From: Prevotella melaninogenica
GTDB taxonomy: Bacteria; Bacteroidota; Bacteroidia; Bacteroidales; Bacteroidaceae
DNA: 64,000 bases
Assembly: GCF_013267595.1 (NCBI RefSeq)
Contig: NZ_CP054010.1
Span: forward strand, 868,001-932,000
Reading direction: 5' to 3'
Shown here: positions 17,196-27,090 of the stretch, piece by piece
How the letters are laid out: the number at the start of each line of letters is the position of its first letter
How positions within the stretch are numbered: position 1 is the stretch's first letter
Translations under genes and position numbers: made by a program
Notes under the pieces: model-generated
What the model was told of the DNA's origin: nothing
The model's input: only the letters and a program-made list of their open reading frames with translations
Databases searched by the model: none

Positions 17196-19226
17196 TTAAC
17201 GATCCCAACCTGGGTTCTGATCCATCTTAGGACTCTTCAACAACTCACGATGCATGAGTGGAAGGAATACCATGCGTGGGAGAGCCTTACGGTCGCGGAT
17301 ATTCTGCTCGTTGATTGTTACAAGGTTGAAGAATGGGCCATCGTTGTTACCCTTCTTCTCGCTGTAAACATCAAGACCACGCCAGTTAGAACTGTTGGCA
17401 TCCTCTGTGAAGTAAGTACCCCAACGACGTGTGTCGAAGTAGCGATAACCCTCATTGAAGAGCTCAACCTGACGCTCGTTCTTGATTACCTCGTCGAAAG
17501 CATTCTCAGAGCTGAGTGTTGCAGCTTCAACACCTGGGAGACCAACACGATAACGAATCATATTGAAGTAACGTGCCATAGCAGCCTCATCACGAGTTAC
17601 GGCAACATCAACAAGTCTACCACTTACATCCCATGTCTTCACAGTCTCTGAACCTTGAATGTGGTTAGCTGCCTCACAGTAAATCAACAAGATTTCAGCA
17701 TAACGGATGATTGGGAATGGCTTAGGAATAACAGAAGCACCATCCTTACCATGCCAAGAGTCATCTGGGTGGATGTACTTGAATGGTACGTAACCACTAA
17801 TACAGTAGTCGTTAGGGTTGTTACCAGCTGCGTTCTTACCAGCCTTAGAATCATCAATAGAGTACCAGAAGGTCTGGTTGTTATAACTACCATCTGTGGT
17901 AGAGTTCATCTTCCAGATACGACCAGGGAAGCCGATACTTGCATAGAAGCGAGCTGAACGGTTCGTGTAAGCCAATGGGGTACCATTTGCCATATCGCAA
18001 TCACCGATAGACTTCTTCTGGTTCACGTGCTTGGTCAAGTCTGCCTCATAAAGTGGAGACTCTGCAGGCTTCTTACCATCCTTCATCAAGAAGCAGTCGA
18101 TTACACGCTGTGGAACTGACATACCACCCCATCCACCATAGTTCACTGGGAATGAGTGACGGCTATAGTTCATTACAGGACCTGAGTACTCGTCAGCCCA
18201 GATAAACTCTCTGTTTACCTTTGCTGTACCCTCACCATTGAACATATCAGCAAATGAGTGGTATGGGTCGATACCACCAGCACCATCAGGGAACTTCGCT
18301 GTTGGAACAGATGCGTCAAGTGGATATGGATTATCCTTATCAGCATCAACTGTGAAGAGTGTATAGTAGTTGAGATCGATTACCTGCTTAGCAGCAGCTG
18401 CAGCAACAGCCCAACGCTTTGCATCGTAGTCCTGATTTACATAATACTTACCATCGCTCTTACGCTTCCACTCACCAAAGCAACGCTTTGCGTAAGTACC
18501 ACCATTGAAGGTTGGAGAAGCCTGCAAGAGACGAAGACGTGCGATAAGTGCCAACGCAGTACCCTTTGTTGGACGACCGAAGTAAGCAGTTGACTGCTCG
18601 CTTGGACGTTTCAAACCCGGAAGTGACTGTGCAAACTCATTACAGATATAGTCAATAGACTCATCCATTGTTGCACGCTCACGGTCATAGTAATCAGCCT
18701 TTTCACTGGTTGAGATAACCTCATCATTCACAATCAGACAAGGACCCCAGTTCTGCAACAATACGTAGTAAGCATAACCACGGATGAAGTGAACCATTGC
18801 CTTATAGTCTGCCTTATCATTGTTAGACATATCACCAATCTTATCAACATTTGCCAACATACGGTTACAACGGTTGATAATCTTATACATCTGGTACCAA
18901 TAACCCCAGTTAGGAACGTTCTCTGCATTAACATTACCTACTGTGAACTTTGCACCCCAGAACTCGTTCGTCTGCCAGCGCACACAAATCTCGTCTGACG
19001 CTGTCTCACCCGGAGTCCATGAGTTACCCCAAATGTTACCAGCTGATGGGAACATCGTTGGTGTAGCAAAGAGATAGCCATTTGCATTCTGGGCAGAGTG
19101 GAAGACAGAGTCCTCCTTGAAGATAGCATTAAAGTTGTCGTCCTGGTCCAGGAAGTTACATGATGTGAATGTCATGCCTGAGAACAGAGCTGCAACAGCG
19201 CCCAAAGCTAAAATATGTTTTTTCAT
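17196..19226 (-). CDS. SusD/RagB-family outer-membrane lipoprotein
   Basis: 676 residues, larger than the usual 500-600. Lipobox TSC with Cys23 (signal MKKHILALGAVAALFSGMTF). SusD marks: helical N-terminal half with FIRGYAYYVLLQNWGPCLIV and GRPTKGTALALIARLRLLQAS (TPR region), then AEILLIYCEAANHI, and near the end NERQVELFNEGYRYFDTRRW and a QNPGWDR terminus. It is the lid of the SusC transporter encoded 29 bases upstream. Ligand unknown; context suggests host O-glycans. Confidence 0.95.
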   Translation of the reverse strand: MKKHILALGAVAALFSGMTFTSCNFLDQDDNFNAIFKEDSVFHSAQNANGYLFATPTMFPSAGNIWGNSWTPGETASDEICVRWQTNEFWGAKFTVGNVNAENVPNWGYWYQMYKIINRCNRMLANVDKIGDMSNNDKADYKAMVHFIRGYAYYVLLQNWGPCLIVNDEVISTSEKADYYDRERATMDESIDYICNEFAQSLPGLKRPSEQSTAYFGRPTKGTALALIARLRLLQASPTFNGGTYAKRCFGEWKRKSDGKYYVNQDYDAKRWAVAAAAAKQVIDLNYYTLFTVDADKDNPYPLDASVPTAKFPDGAGGIDPYHSFADMFNGEGTAKVNREFIWADEYSGPVMNYSRHSFPVNYGGWGGMSVPQRVIDCFLMKDGKKPAESPLYEADLTKHVNQKKSIGDCDMANGTPLAYTNRSARFYASIGFPGRIWKMNSTTDGSYNNQTFWYSIDDSKAGKNAAGNNPNDYCISGYVPFKYIHPDDSWHGKDGASVIPKPFPIIRYAEILLIYCEAANHIQGSETVKTWDVSGRLVDVAVTRDEAAMARYFNMIRYRVGLPGVEAATLSSENAFDEVIKNERQVELFNEGYRYFDTRRWGTYFTEDANSSNWRGLDVYSEKKGNNDGPFFNLVTINEQNIRDRKALPRMVFLPLMHRELLKSPKMDQNPGWDR

Positions 19227-19255
19227 TATTACAATCTTAATTAAGAGGTGAAACC

Positions 19256-22200
19256 TTAGAATCTAAAGTACATCTGCAATGAATAGGTGGTTGGGATTGG
19301 ATAAGCCGCACCATTAAACCAAGCCTGCTCTGGATCGAAGTACTTTGCGCTGTCGATAGTGAAGAGGTTGTTGATAACGAAGTCACACTCCAATGCACTA
19401 AGACCAGCTGCACGCAGCCACTTACGATGACGGAAGACATAACGGAAGTTCAACTCCTGGAAACGGAGGAAAGAACCATTCTTCTTCCAGAAAGTAGAAA
19501 GCTGTGAGTTGTTTGCATTTGAACCGTAAGAGAGACGTGGGAACATTGCGTTAGGATTCTCTGTTGATGGATCACCAGAGTACCATGATGGAATCCAACG
19601 ATTCTTTGGATTGTTTACCATCTTCAATACGTTACCCATCTCACCATTATAGAATGGAATCCAACCGGCATCGTAACCCATACCTACACGGTAGTAGTTA
19701 ACACCTGTATTACCCTTGAAGAGCATGCTTACGGTGAAGTCCTTATAGTTGAACTCACCACCAATACCGAACATCACACGAGGAACATTGTTACCATATG
19801 ACAATGGCACGCGGTCGTCCTTATTGATGACACCATCACCATTCACGTCACGATACTTGATATCACCGGGACGAACAACACCGAAGGCTGCTGTCTGGTC
19901 TGCGCTCTGGCGAATGTCTGCCTCATCCTTGAAGAGACCCTCAGCAATGTAACCACGCAATACGCCGTAAGGCATACCTGTCACACTCTGATAATCGTAA
20001 GCAAGCTTATTCTCCTCGAAGTAGTCAACAATATTCTGTGACCATGTATAGTTGGCACGAACAGTAAAGTTCATCTCCTTGTTAATCTTGTGGAAATAAG
20101 AGATGTTACCATCTGAACCGAATGAGTGCATACGACCCACGTTTGACTTTGGATAAGTTACCATACCAGCAAACTCTGGCAATGTAACACGGTCCTGGAA
20201 GATATGATCACGTGTGTCACGGAAGAAGTCAACGTTCAACTTGATGGCATCATTGAAGAAGTTAGCATCGATACCGACGTTCAACTTCTTAGCAACTTCC
20301 CACTTCAAGTTATCAGCACCCTGCTGCTTCTCAACGATACCTGATCCGTTGTAACCCCATGTAGTACCAGCGTGGTTGTTGATAATGGTCAAGTATGGGA
20401 AACGAGTGTTTGCAATATTATCGTTACCAGCAAGACCGTAAGAACCACGAATCTTGAAGAAGTTTACGAAAGGAAGGTGCTTCTGTACCCACTTGTATGA
20501 AGTTGGAGCCCAACCCACAGCGATTGATGGGAAGAAACCGAAACGCTGACCCTTAGGGAAGAGGTCAGAACCTGTGTAACCGAAGTTCGCATCTACAAAA
20601 TAAGTAGAGTTATAACCCCATGACAAACGACCTGATACATTCTGACGACGCTTAGGGATAGCTGCGATACCGAGTGCATCACCATTGCCCCACTCTGAGC
20701 CCTTTGTGTCTTCCATGTAATAGAAGAGGAGTGCACCGAGGTTATGAGCACCGAAGCTTGTGTTATAGTCTAACTTAGCCTCCATGTAGTACTTTCTCCA
20801 AGATTCATTGTCTGAAGAGTACGACATATCTTGCTGCTTAGAACGCAAGGTCTTGATAAGGTCACCTGTTGATGTACGACCTGTTGCGCGATAGTAGTCT
20901 GGCCTAACGAAACGACGCTCACTGAAACCTGCTGTGCGGTCGTTAACAGCCTGAACAGAACCCACGAGTCCCTTGAGGATACCACCGAAGCGGTGTGTGA
21001 ACTTCAAGGTAATCATATTACGACTATAATCAGATGACTTGTAACCCTGATAGTTGAGGGCTGCAAATGGAGAGATAAGGTCGCTCTGACCGTAGGTTGG
21101 CAATGTTCCGTCAGCGTAAGTAACAGGGAACATCAATGGATTCAACTGGAGGACATCTGACCATACTTGGTTGGTATTCTTACCACCCGGAGTTGTATAG
21201 TTAGAGATGTTACCATCCACACCGAAGTAAAGCTCAGAACGTTTTGTAAGGTTCATGTTGATATTTGCACGATAAGTCAACTGGTCGTAAGACAATGGAC
21301 GATGGAACTGGTTCTCCTTCTGCTTATAGGCAGCACCCTCATGGCGATAACCTACAGAAACGAAGTACTGTGCAACATCACCACCACCACGCGCACTGGC
21401 ATAGTAGTTCTCCTGCAAAGAGGTCTTCTTCATAATCTGGTCAATCCAGTTTACGTTTGGATAAAGCTCTGGGTCAAGATTGTTCTTGATGATATCCAAC
21501 TGAATTGGCGTATAGAGATCTGACTCACCTGACATTGCACGTGCCTCGTTAGCAAGTCTTGCATAATCGTAAGATGAGAGATACTCAGGCAGGCGCTTGA
21601 TCTGTGACAACTTCACGGTCGCACGAGCTGTAACCTGAATCTTCTCCTTAGAACCGCGCTTGGTAGTTACCAATACAACACCGTTAGCACCACGCACACC
21701 ATAAACGGCTGTTGCTGCAGCATCCTTCAATACTGAGATGCTCTCTACGTCGTCTACATCAATATCATTGAGGCGACCCTCAATACCATCGATGAGGACC
21801 AATGCACCAGCTCCAGCACCGAAGGTCGATACGCCACGTACCCAGAAGTTGGACAGGTTCTGACCTGGCTCTCCAGAAGTCTGCATGGTGATAACACCCG
21901 GCATACGACCACCAATCATGTTCACGAGTGAAGTACCCGGGGTACGCAACTCATCCATATTGATAGTAGATACAGCACCTACCACTGACACCTTCTTCTG
22001 AGAAACAAGACCTGTCACGACTACTTCGTCGATGGCATTGGTCTTTGCAACCTTGAACTTCACTGAGAGTGAAGGCTCGTCCTTGAGGATAGTGCGCTGT
22101 ACGGTCTCCATACCGACATACTCGAACAAGAGCGTAGCACCCGGCTTAACCTTTATATTGAACTTACCATCGAGGTCGGAAATGGTTCCTACACCTGGCT

Positions 22201-22366
22201 CGTTCTTTACACGAACGGTAGCACCAATACAGGGTTCACCTGTATCATCGAGGATGACACCCGCTACCGAGAACTGCTTTGCAGTACTATTATCTTGTGA
22301 ATAGGCTTGAAGTCCATAAGTCAAAAGGGCAACCATGAGACACAAGACATATAATGTTCTTCTCAT
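19256..22366 (-). CDS. SusC/RagA-family TonB-linked outer-membrane transporter
   Basis: 1036 residues. Signal peptide (MRRTLYVLCLMVALLTYGLQAYS), then a carboxypeptidase-regulatory-like domain (SVAGVILDDTGEPCIGATVRVK .. YVGMET, residues ~33-100), a plug domain opening with DEVVVTGLVSQKKVSVVGA, the SusC hallmark VLKDAAATAVYGVRGANGV, and a long barrel ending in the aromatic YSLQMYFRF. It imports oligosaccharides bound by SusD, driven by TonB-ExbBD. Follows the TIG/NHL lipoprotein gene by 35 bases and precedes SusD by 29 bases. Confidence 0.96.
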   Translation of the reverse strand: MRRTLYVLCLMVALLTYGLQAYSQDNSTAKQFSVAGVILDDTGEPCIGATVRVKNEPGVGTISDLDGKFNIKVKPGATLLFEYVGMETVQRTILKDEPSLSVKFKVAKTNAIDEVVVTGLVSQKKVSVVGAVSTINMDELRTPGTSLVNMIGGRMPGVITMQTSGEPGQNLSNFWVRGVSTFGAGAGALVLIDGIEGRLNDIDVDDVESISVLKDAAATAVYGVRGANGVVLVTTKRGSKEKIQVTARATVKLSQIKRLPEYLSSYDYARLANEARAMSGESDLYTPIQLDIIKNNLDPELYPNVNWIDQIMKKTSLQENYYASARGGGDVAQYFVSVGYRHEGAAYKQKENQFHRPLSYDQLTYRANINMNLTKRSELYFGVDGNISNYTTPGGKNTNQVWSDVLQLNPLMFPVTYADGTLPTYGQSDLISPFAALNYQGYKSSDYSRNMITLKFTHRFGGILKGLVGSVQAVNDRTAGFSERRFVRPDYYRATGRTSTGDLIKTLRSKQQDMSYSSDNESWRKYYMEAKLDYNTSFGAHNLGALLFYYMEDTKGSEWGNGDALGIAAIPKRRQNVSGRLSWGYNSTYFVDANFGYTGSDLFPKGQRFGFFPSIAVGWAPTSYKWVQKHLPFVNFFKIRGSYGLAGNDNIANTRFPYLTIINNHAGTTWGYNGSGIVEKQQGADNLKWEVAKKLNVGIDANFFNDAIKLNVDFFRDTRDHIFQDRVTLPEFAGMVTYPKSNVGRMHSFGSDGNISYFHKINKEMNFTVRANYTWSQNIVDYFEENKLAYDYQSVTGMPYGVLRGYIAEGLFKDEADIRQSADQTAAFGVVRPGDIKYRDVNGDGVINKDDRVPLSYGNNVPRVMFGIGGEFNYKDFTVSMLFKGNTGVNYYRVGMGYDAGWIPFYNGEMGNVLKMVNNPKNRWIPSWYSGDPSTENPNAMFPRLSYGSNANNSQLSTFWKKNGSFLRFQELNFRYVFRHRKWLRAAGLSALECDFVINNLFTIDSAKYFDPEQAWFNGAAYPIPTTYSLQMYFRF

Positions 22367-22401
22367 ATATATCTATGTTTGTAGTATTATTAGGCTAATA
22401 G

Positions 22402-23901
22402 CTATTTAATTGACAATTCTCGTATCACCTGATTCTTCGAATCGGCGACATAAACCGTACTTCCATCGGCACTCACGGCGACACCCGTCGGCCAATTAAA
22501 CTTGGCTAACTCGACACCACCATCTTGGAAACCTGCACTCTGTGGTACACCAATCGGTGTGGTTACACGTGCATTCTTACCTAACGTTGTGTCAATCATA
22601 CGGATACAGTGGTTACCTGAGTCGGCAATATAGAGCTTACCGTCCTTGGTGAAAGTCATCTGACGTGGATAGCAGAACTTGGCATTCTTCAATGCTCCGT
22701 CTTCCCATCCCTTGCCTTCAGTTACGTTTACTGTACCGAAAGAAGAAATACCTGCGTATGGCTCACCTTGGTAAGTCAGAGAATCCTTGTCTAACAACTG
22801 GTCTACATCAACATACCAAATCTGGTGTGCATCGGTGAAAGAGATGAACAAACGGTTAGGCTGTGTAGGGCTGAAAGTACAGAAAGTATCTGAACCACCG
22901 TCTCCCTTAGGACCATCCTTACCAACACGCTTCAAGAGCAACTCTGCCTTACGTGTCTTAGGATTAATACGGATGAGCTGCCCCTTAAACATCACAGAGT
23001 AAATCATCTGGTCGTTCTTGTTAATCACGAAGCAATACTTCCAGTTGCTTTGGTCCAGGTTTGCATAACCGTTAGGATTGATGAACTGCTGCTTGTGAAC
23101 AGCATAGCCCTGATCCTTCAACAGACTGTAATACTTACGTCCGCTATCGTCTGGCACATATACACCCTCATAACCATCAAGTGTTGAATAAGCTGGTGCA
23201 TTGATTTTTTCTTTTGTATTACTATTCACCTGAAGAATTGACAACTGATCTCTCTTCAAGTCAGCTTTTAACACCATACCTCCGACATTCTCATTCTTCT
23301 CATTACGGCATTCGATAAAAGAATTACTTCCATTAGCAACAAAACTATCATCAAATCTATGCTGCACGATAAAGATATTGTTTTCATTGTCAACACAAAG
23401 GTAACCCGGAGCTGAGAGGTTTGATGTCAACAGTTTGTCAATCTTTGTAGCGTGTGCATCACTTGTCTGTGTTCCAACAATTGTTGTAACAGCAGTCTGT
23501 GTGATGTACTTAAAGTCGCGGTCGCCAGCACCCTTAATGGTGTCAGTACCGTTCGCACGTGTCACCTCAAGTTTGATGTTACGCTTGTAAGTCAAACCTG
23601 CTGGCACATAACAGTAAAGCTTTTCGCCATTAGATGATACAAGACCACCACGATGACGTCTGCCATCTTCGTCAACATACCAAAGTGCAAGACCTGTGGT
23701 ATCAGTACCAAAGTTCTTACCCGTGATAATCATTGGGGTAGCAATACCACCACTGTCGGGATAAAAGTCACTAATGACAATCGGTTGTGATGGGTCAAAA
23801 GCTGTACCAGCCGTGCCTCCTACCTCTTTATCAGAGCAGGAAACCCATGCGAGCGAGCCCATAAGAACCATCCACAAATAAGATTTGAAAAGTCTCTTCA
23901 T
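22402..23901 (-). CDS. TIG/NHL-repeat surface lipoprotein
   Basis: 499 residues; lipobox WVSC with Cys22. Residues ~40-130 form an IPT/TIG domain (IVISDFYPDSGGIATPMIITGKNFG). The rest is an NHL-type six-bladed propeller: APGYLCVDNENNIFIVQ, PRQMTFTKDGKLYIADSGNHCIRMID and PTGVAVSADGSTVYVADSKNQVIREL. Such TIG-NHL lipoproteins often sit beside SusC/SusD in Bacteroidota and probably bind glycan or scaffold the complex. It is the first gene of the SusC/D transcription unit, with a TAnnTTTG box at 23987-23994 and ~35 bases to SusC. No enzymatic residues seen. Confidence 0.88.
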   Translation of the reverse strand: MKRLFKSYLWMVLMGSLAWVSCSDKEVGGTAGTAFDPSQPIVISDFYPDSGGIATPMIITGKNFGTDTTGLALWYVDEDGRRHRGGLVSSNGEKLYCYVPAGLTYKRNIKLEVTRANGTDTIKGAGDRDFKYITQTAVTTIVGTQTSDAHATKIDKLLTSNLSAPGYLCVDNENNIFIVQHRFDDSFVANGSNSFIECRNEKNENVGGMVLKADLKRDQLSILQVNSNTKEKINAPAYSTLDGYEGVYVPDDSGRKYYSLLKDQGYAVHKQQFINPNGYANLDQSNWKYCFVINKNDQMIYSVMFKGQLIRINPKTRKAELLLKRVGKDGPKGDGGSDTFCTFSPTQPNRLFISFTDAHQIWYVDVDQLLDKDSLTYQGEPYAGISSFGTVNVTEGKGWEDGALKNAKFCYPRQMTFTKDGKLYIADSGNHCIRMIDTTLGKNARVTTPIGVPQSAGFQDGGVELAKFNWPTGVAVSADGSTVYVADSKNQVIRELSIK

Positions 23902-23986
23902 AGAAACGGTTTAGTTAAATTGATTATGGTTTTTAATTAAATTTTATTCTTTAGGTAAAGCGTTAGTACACTTTTCTGAGTGGCAA

Positions 23987-23994
23987 CAAATTTA
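23987..23994 (-). promoter_or_regulatory. -7 box ahead of the TIG/NHL-SusC-SusD unit
   Basis: Minus strand TAAATTTG, 86 bases upstream of ATG 23901; no TTG at the standard distance, as might be expected of a promoter that needs an activator. Confidence 0.45.
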
Positions 23995-24063
23995 TATAAT
24001 TATTTTAGGATATGTATTAGATACAATCATTTATTAACTATTTTTAATAAACAAACCCTTAAT

Positions 24064-24762
24064 TCCGTAAAGACATGTCAACTGCAAAGAGAGACAGAGT
24101 AACATAAGAACAAGGGGGTTCCTTTATAACAAGCAACTTGTTTACTCGTAAACTCGTCTAACTCGTCAACTACAAAGAGAGACAAAGTAACATAAGAACA
24201 AGGTTTCAATCCTAAACTTAGGTGGCATCCTCATCACTCCAGACTTCTGTATCCCCTCTTTCGTAACTCAAATTCCCTTTAATTCGCAAGCCCAAAAGCC
24301 GCTGCAAGCCCTTGAAAAATCACTACATATTACCGTCTAAATCCCCCTTAAAATTACGAAAAAAGACATCTAAAAAGCGACTTCGCAACCAGCAGGGAAT
24401 CAAGCGGTTATAAAGTAGCAAAGTAAAAGGTGCTTAATTGGACTCCAAAAGGGCGTTAGTAAGGGTCCAAAAGGGCGTCTTTAAGAAGCCTAAAGGGCGT
24501 TAATTGAAAGCCAATTAACGCCCTTCTGAATGATAGCGAACAAGTGGACAAGTGGACGAGTGGACAAGTTAGACAAGTAGACAAGTAAACAAGTTGCTTG
24601 TTAACTCCTCTACTCGTCAACTTGTTCACCCGTCAACTTACCATGTTACTTTGTCTTTCTTCGCAAGCAACTTGTCTACTCGTCAACTTGTTCACCCGTC
24701 AACTTACCATACAAGCAACTTGTTTACTCGTCAACTTGTCTACTTGTTAACTCCTCTACCAA
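24064..24762. repeat. Gene-free stretch: family A, family B, family A
   Basis: Bases 24064-24205 hold two family A fragments with GACAGAGTAACATAAGAACAAG cores split by CAAGCAACTTG units. Bases 24313-24535 are a full family B copy: the flank (AAAAATCACTACATATTACC, AAAAGACATCTAAAAAGCGAC) and then the GGGCGTT/GGGCGTC ladder; it is over 85% alike by eye to the copy at 28905-29130. Bases 24538-24762 are family A with a ~68-bp direct repeat. No gene. Confidence 0.8.
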
Positions 24763-27069
24763 TCACTTCACGAGCATCTTCTTGCCATTACGGATAACAA
24801 CACCCTTATGACTCTTGCTAACTGCCTTGCCTGAGAGATCGTAAGTGGTAGCTGATTCGTTCTTGAAGATAAGGGCGTTGATGCCAGTAGAAGTCTTCTT
24901 AACCTCTGTAGGAACGAAGGTAGAGCCAGCATCCTTACCACCAGTCCAGTAAGCGAGGTTGCCGTCAGCACGATAGTTCAAGCCGAAGCCCTCTGGATTA
25001 CAGATATAGAAACCTTCATCATCATTTGGGCTTATTGTCACAGTCCAGTCGCTGGTGTAGCCTGCAGGTAGGTTGTCAGCAGGCAGAAGGGTAGCGTAAG
25101 TGTTACCGCCAGCCTTAGCTGAGCCCTTTGGAGAAGCCGATGCGAGGACCATTGTAGGACCCATTGCCTTGTTGATGAGGCGGAAACCGCTGTAAGGATT
25201 ACCTGTCAATGCCCAAAGAGCATAATCAGTAGTGATGTAAGTCTCGTCAATGAAGTAAACGTTAGGTGTATAGTTTCCCGACGAAACCCATCTTGGCTGG
25301 TTGCTCACCTTGAGGTTATACCAAGTAGTGTCAGTTGGTGTAGCCACCTTCATTGGGGCTGTCCATGTAGCATTAATACGTACTGTAGCTGGAAGACTTG
25401 TGATGGTTTGCTTGTCAGCTATCAGTTCAACGTAATCTCTGCTAAGTCCCTCAGGAATCGTTACAGCACCTGTCTTCGCACCATTGACAACGGTTGAATA
25501 TACAAATTCATTGTTGAAGTAAACCTCGTAGGTCAAAGCTGTCTTCGCATCAATGAAGATACCCTCAAGTGATACGTCACCATCAATCATCTCAGCAGGG
25601 AGGGTAAAGGTTCCATCAGCATTGAAACGCTCGCGTGGAATCAGCTCGTCAACATACTGATAGGTGCCGTGGCTGATGCTATCACCAGTGAGGTTGTAGC
25701 CGTGACGCACCTTCAGACCGCTGAAGTTAAAGCCATGTTCAGGCTTCATCTTGATAGTGTAAGGCTTACCGAATGGGATAGAGATACCGTTCAGCTCAGT
25801 ACCATCTTCTGCAACAACCTTACCATTGAGTGCACCTTGGTAAATCTTCACATTGTCGCCATGAACATTCAGGCGCACATCGATGGCACCACCGCCATTG
25901 TTAAGGATATGGTTGTTGTTCTCAATGCTACCTCCTGCGTCTGCAGAGTTCCAATCCACCTTGTAACGCATACGGTAGAAACCGTGCTGAAGGTCGCTTG
26001 GAAGGGTAAATTCAGGCATAACGAGGGTGTTACGACCATTACCAGAAATCTCTGTTCCTGCGCTGTTGAAGCCAGAGTTTTCATCCTCTCCACCGAGGAA
26101 AGAGTAAGCCAACAACTCATTACCAGCGTTGGGAACAATCTGTCCGCCTTCTACCTTTGGCTCAAAACGACCGTTGTTGTTCAAGTCAAGATAAACATAG
26201 CTGTGCATCCAGATACCCTTGTACTGAACAGCTGGGTTGAGTGTCTCGCCCGGTTTAGCCAAGAACGCCTGCTTGCTGAGGTAGGTGTAAGCTGGAATTG
26301 AAGTGGTAATGTCGCCATAGACATTGAATGTCTGGTCACCAAGGCTGATACCCTTGAGTCCACGGTCTGTACGCGAGCACTTCGCATCCTTGTTATAATT
26401 CATCGGATAGTCCTCACGATTGGTTGTTGTGAAAGCCTCGTTGTTTACGACGATATTGTCGATATAAGCAAGGAAATCATCTTTCAGACCGTTGGTATCC
26501 TCGCAATCGACAACAACTACAAGACTATGGATTTCGATGCCACCTGCTCCCTTAACTGGGAAAACGGCATCTACCCACTTATTTGGCTCAACCTCTCGTG
26601 TTGAAAGCTCCCAGAACTGCTCTGTGTCAACGCTCTGACCCGCACGGTCCGTACGCTTTCCGAGTCCGATGAGCATCGTACGACCTACCTTTGCCTTATG
26701 AATCATCACGTGAACGTACTTTGTTTCTTTTGTCAAAGCGAATGGCTGCTTAAGATCGATGCGTGCACCGAAAGTGTTTGAGCCAAAGCGTGAACGCTGG
26801 AAGCCCAACACATTGTCAGAGGCATTTGGTGTAGCCTTTAGAATTTCATCATAGTTTTTATCGATATTGCTTACTACTTGCACGTTTCCTTCCAGTACAG
26901 CAGCTTGTTTGTTTTGGCTACGGAAAGGCGACTTCAGCCAAGTGTCGTAGACACCTAACGCCTTATAGTTCTGATTTTCAAAATCTATTCTAACCTCTTC
27001 TGTGGTCTGTGCATGGAGCAAAGAGGTGCAGAACAACAAACCACAGGTAGCTAATATATTCTTTTTCAT
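24763..27069 (-). CDS. Large exported protein of unknown function in the fucosidase operon
   Basis: 768 residues from ATG 27069 (an upstream in-frame TTG at 27081 is less likely). Signal peptide ILATCGLLFCTSLLHAQ. Residues ~25-210 form a beta-rich, carbohydrate-binding-like domain (VRIDFENQNY .. FLAYIDNIVVNN). Residues ~270-410 resemble a GEVED-type domain (WMHSYVYLDLNNNGRFEPK .. GFYRMRYKVDW). Residues ~420-520 look Ig-like. The end (YDLSGKAV .. GVVIRNGKKMLVK) resembles the tails of the M6 and M60 proteins here. Only ~20 bases separate it from the GH29 gene, so they are co-transcribed and it probably acts on or binds the same glycan. No catalytic motif recognised; it may be a lectin or an undescribed hydrolase. 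Confidence 0.78.
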   Translation of the reverse strand: MKKNILATCGLLFCTSLLHAQTTEEVRIDFENQNYKALGVYDTWLKSPFRSQNKQAAVLEGNVQVVSNIDKNYDEILKATPNASDNVLGFQRSRFGSNTFGARIDLKQPFALTKETKYVHVMIHKAKVGRTMLIGLGKRTDRAGQSVDTEQFWELSTREVEPNKWVDAVFPVKGAGGIEIHSLVVVVDCEDTNGLKDDFLAYIDNIVVNNEAFTTTNREDYPMNYNKDAKCSRTDRGLKGISLGDQTFNVYGDITTSIPAYTYLSKQAFLAKPGETLNPAVQYKGIWMHSYVYLDLNNNGRFEPKVEGGQIVPNAGNELLAYSFLGGEDENSGFNSAGTEISGNGRNTLVMPEFTLPSDLQHGFYRMRYKVDWNSADAGGSIENNNHILNNGGGAIDVRLNVHGDNVKIYQGALNGKVVAEDGTELNGISIPFGKPYTIKMKPEHGFNFSGLKVRHGYNLTGDSISHGTYQYVDELIPRERFNADGTFTLPAEMIDGDVSLEGIFIDAKTALTYEVYFNNEFVYSTVVNGAKTGAVTIPEGLSRDYVELIADKQTITSLPATVRINATWTAPMKVATPTDTTWYNLKVSNQPRWVSSGNYTPNVYFIDETYITTDYALWALTGNPYSGFRLINKAMGPTMVLASASPKGSAKAGGNTYATLLPADNLPAGYTSDWTVTISPNDDEGFYICNPEGFGLNYRADGNLAYWTGGKDAGSTFVPTEVKKTSTGINALIFKNESATTYDLSGKAVSKSHKGVVIRNGKKMLVK

Positions 27070-27090
27070 ATTGTTTTTCAAGTCAAACGA

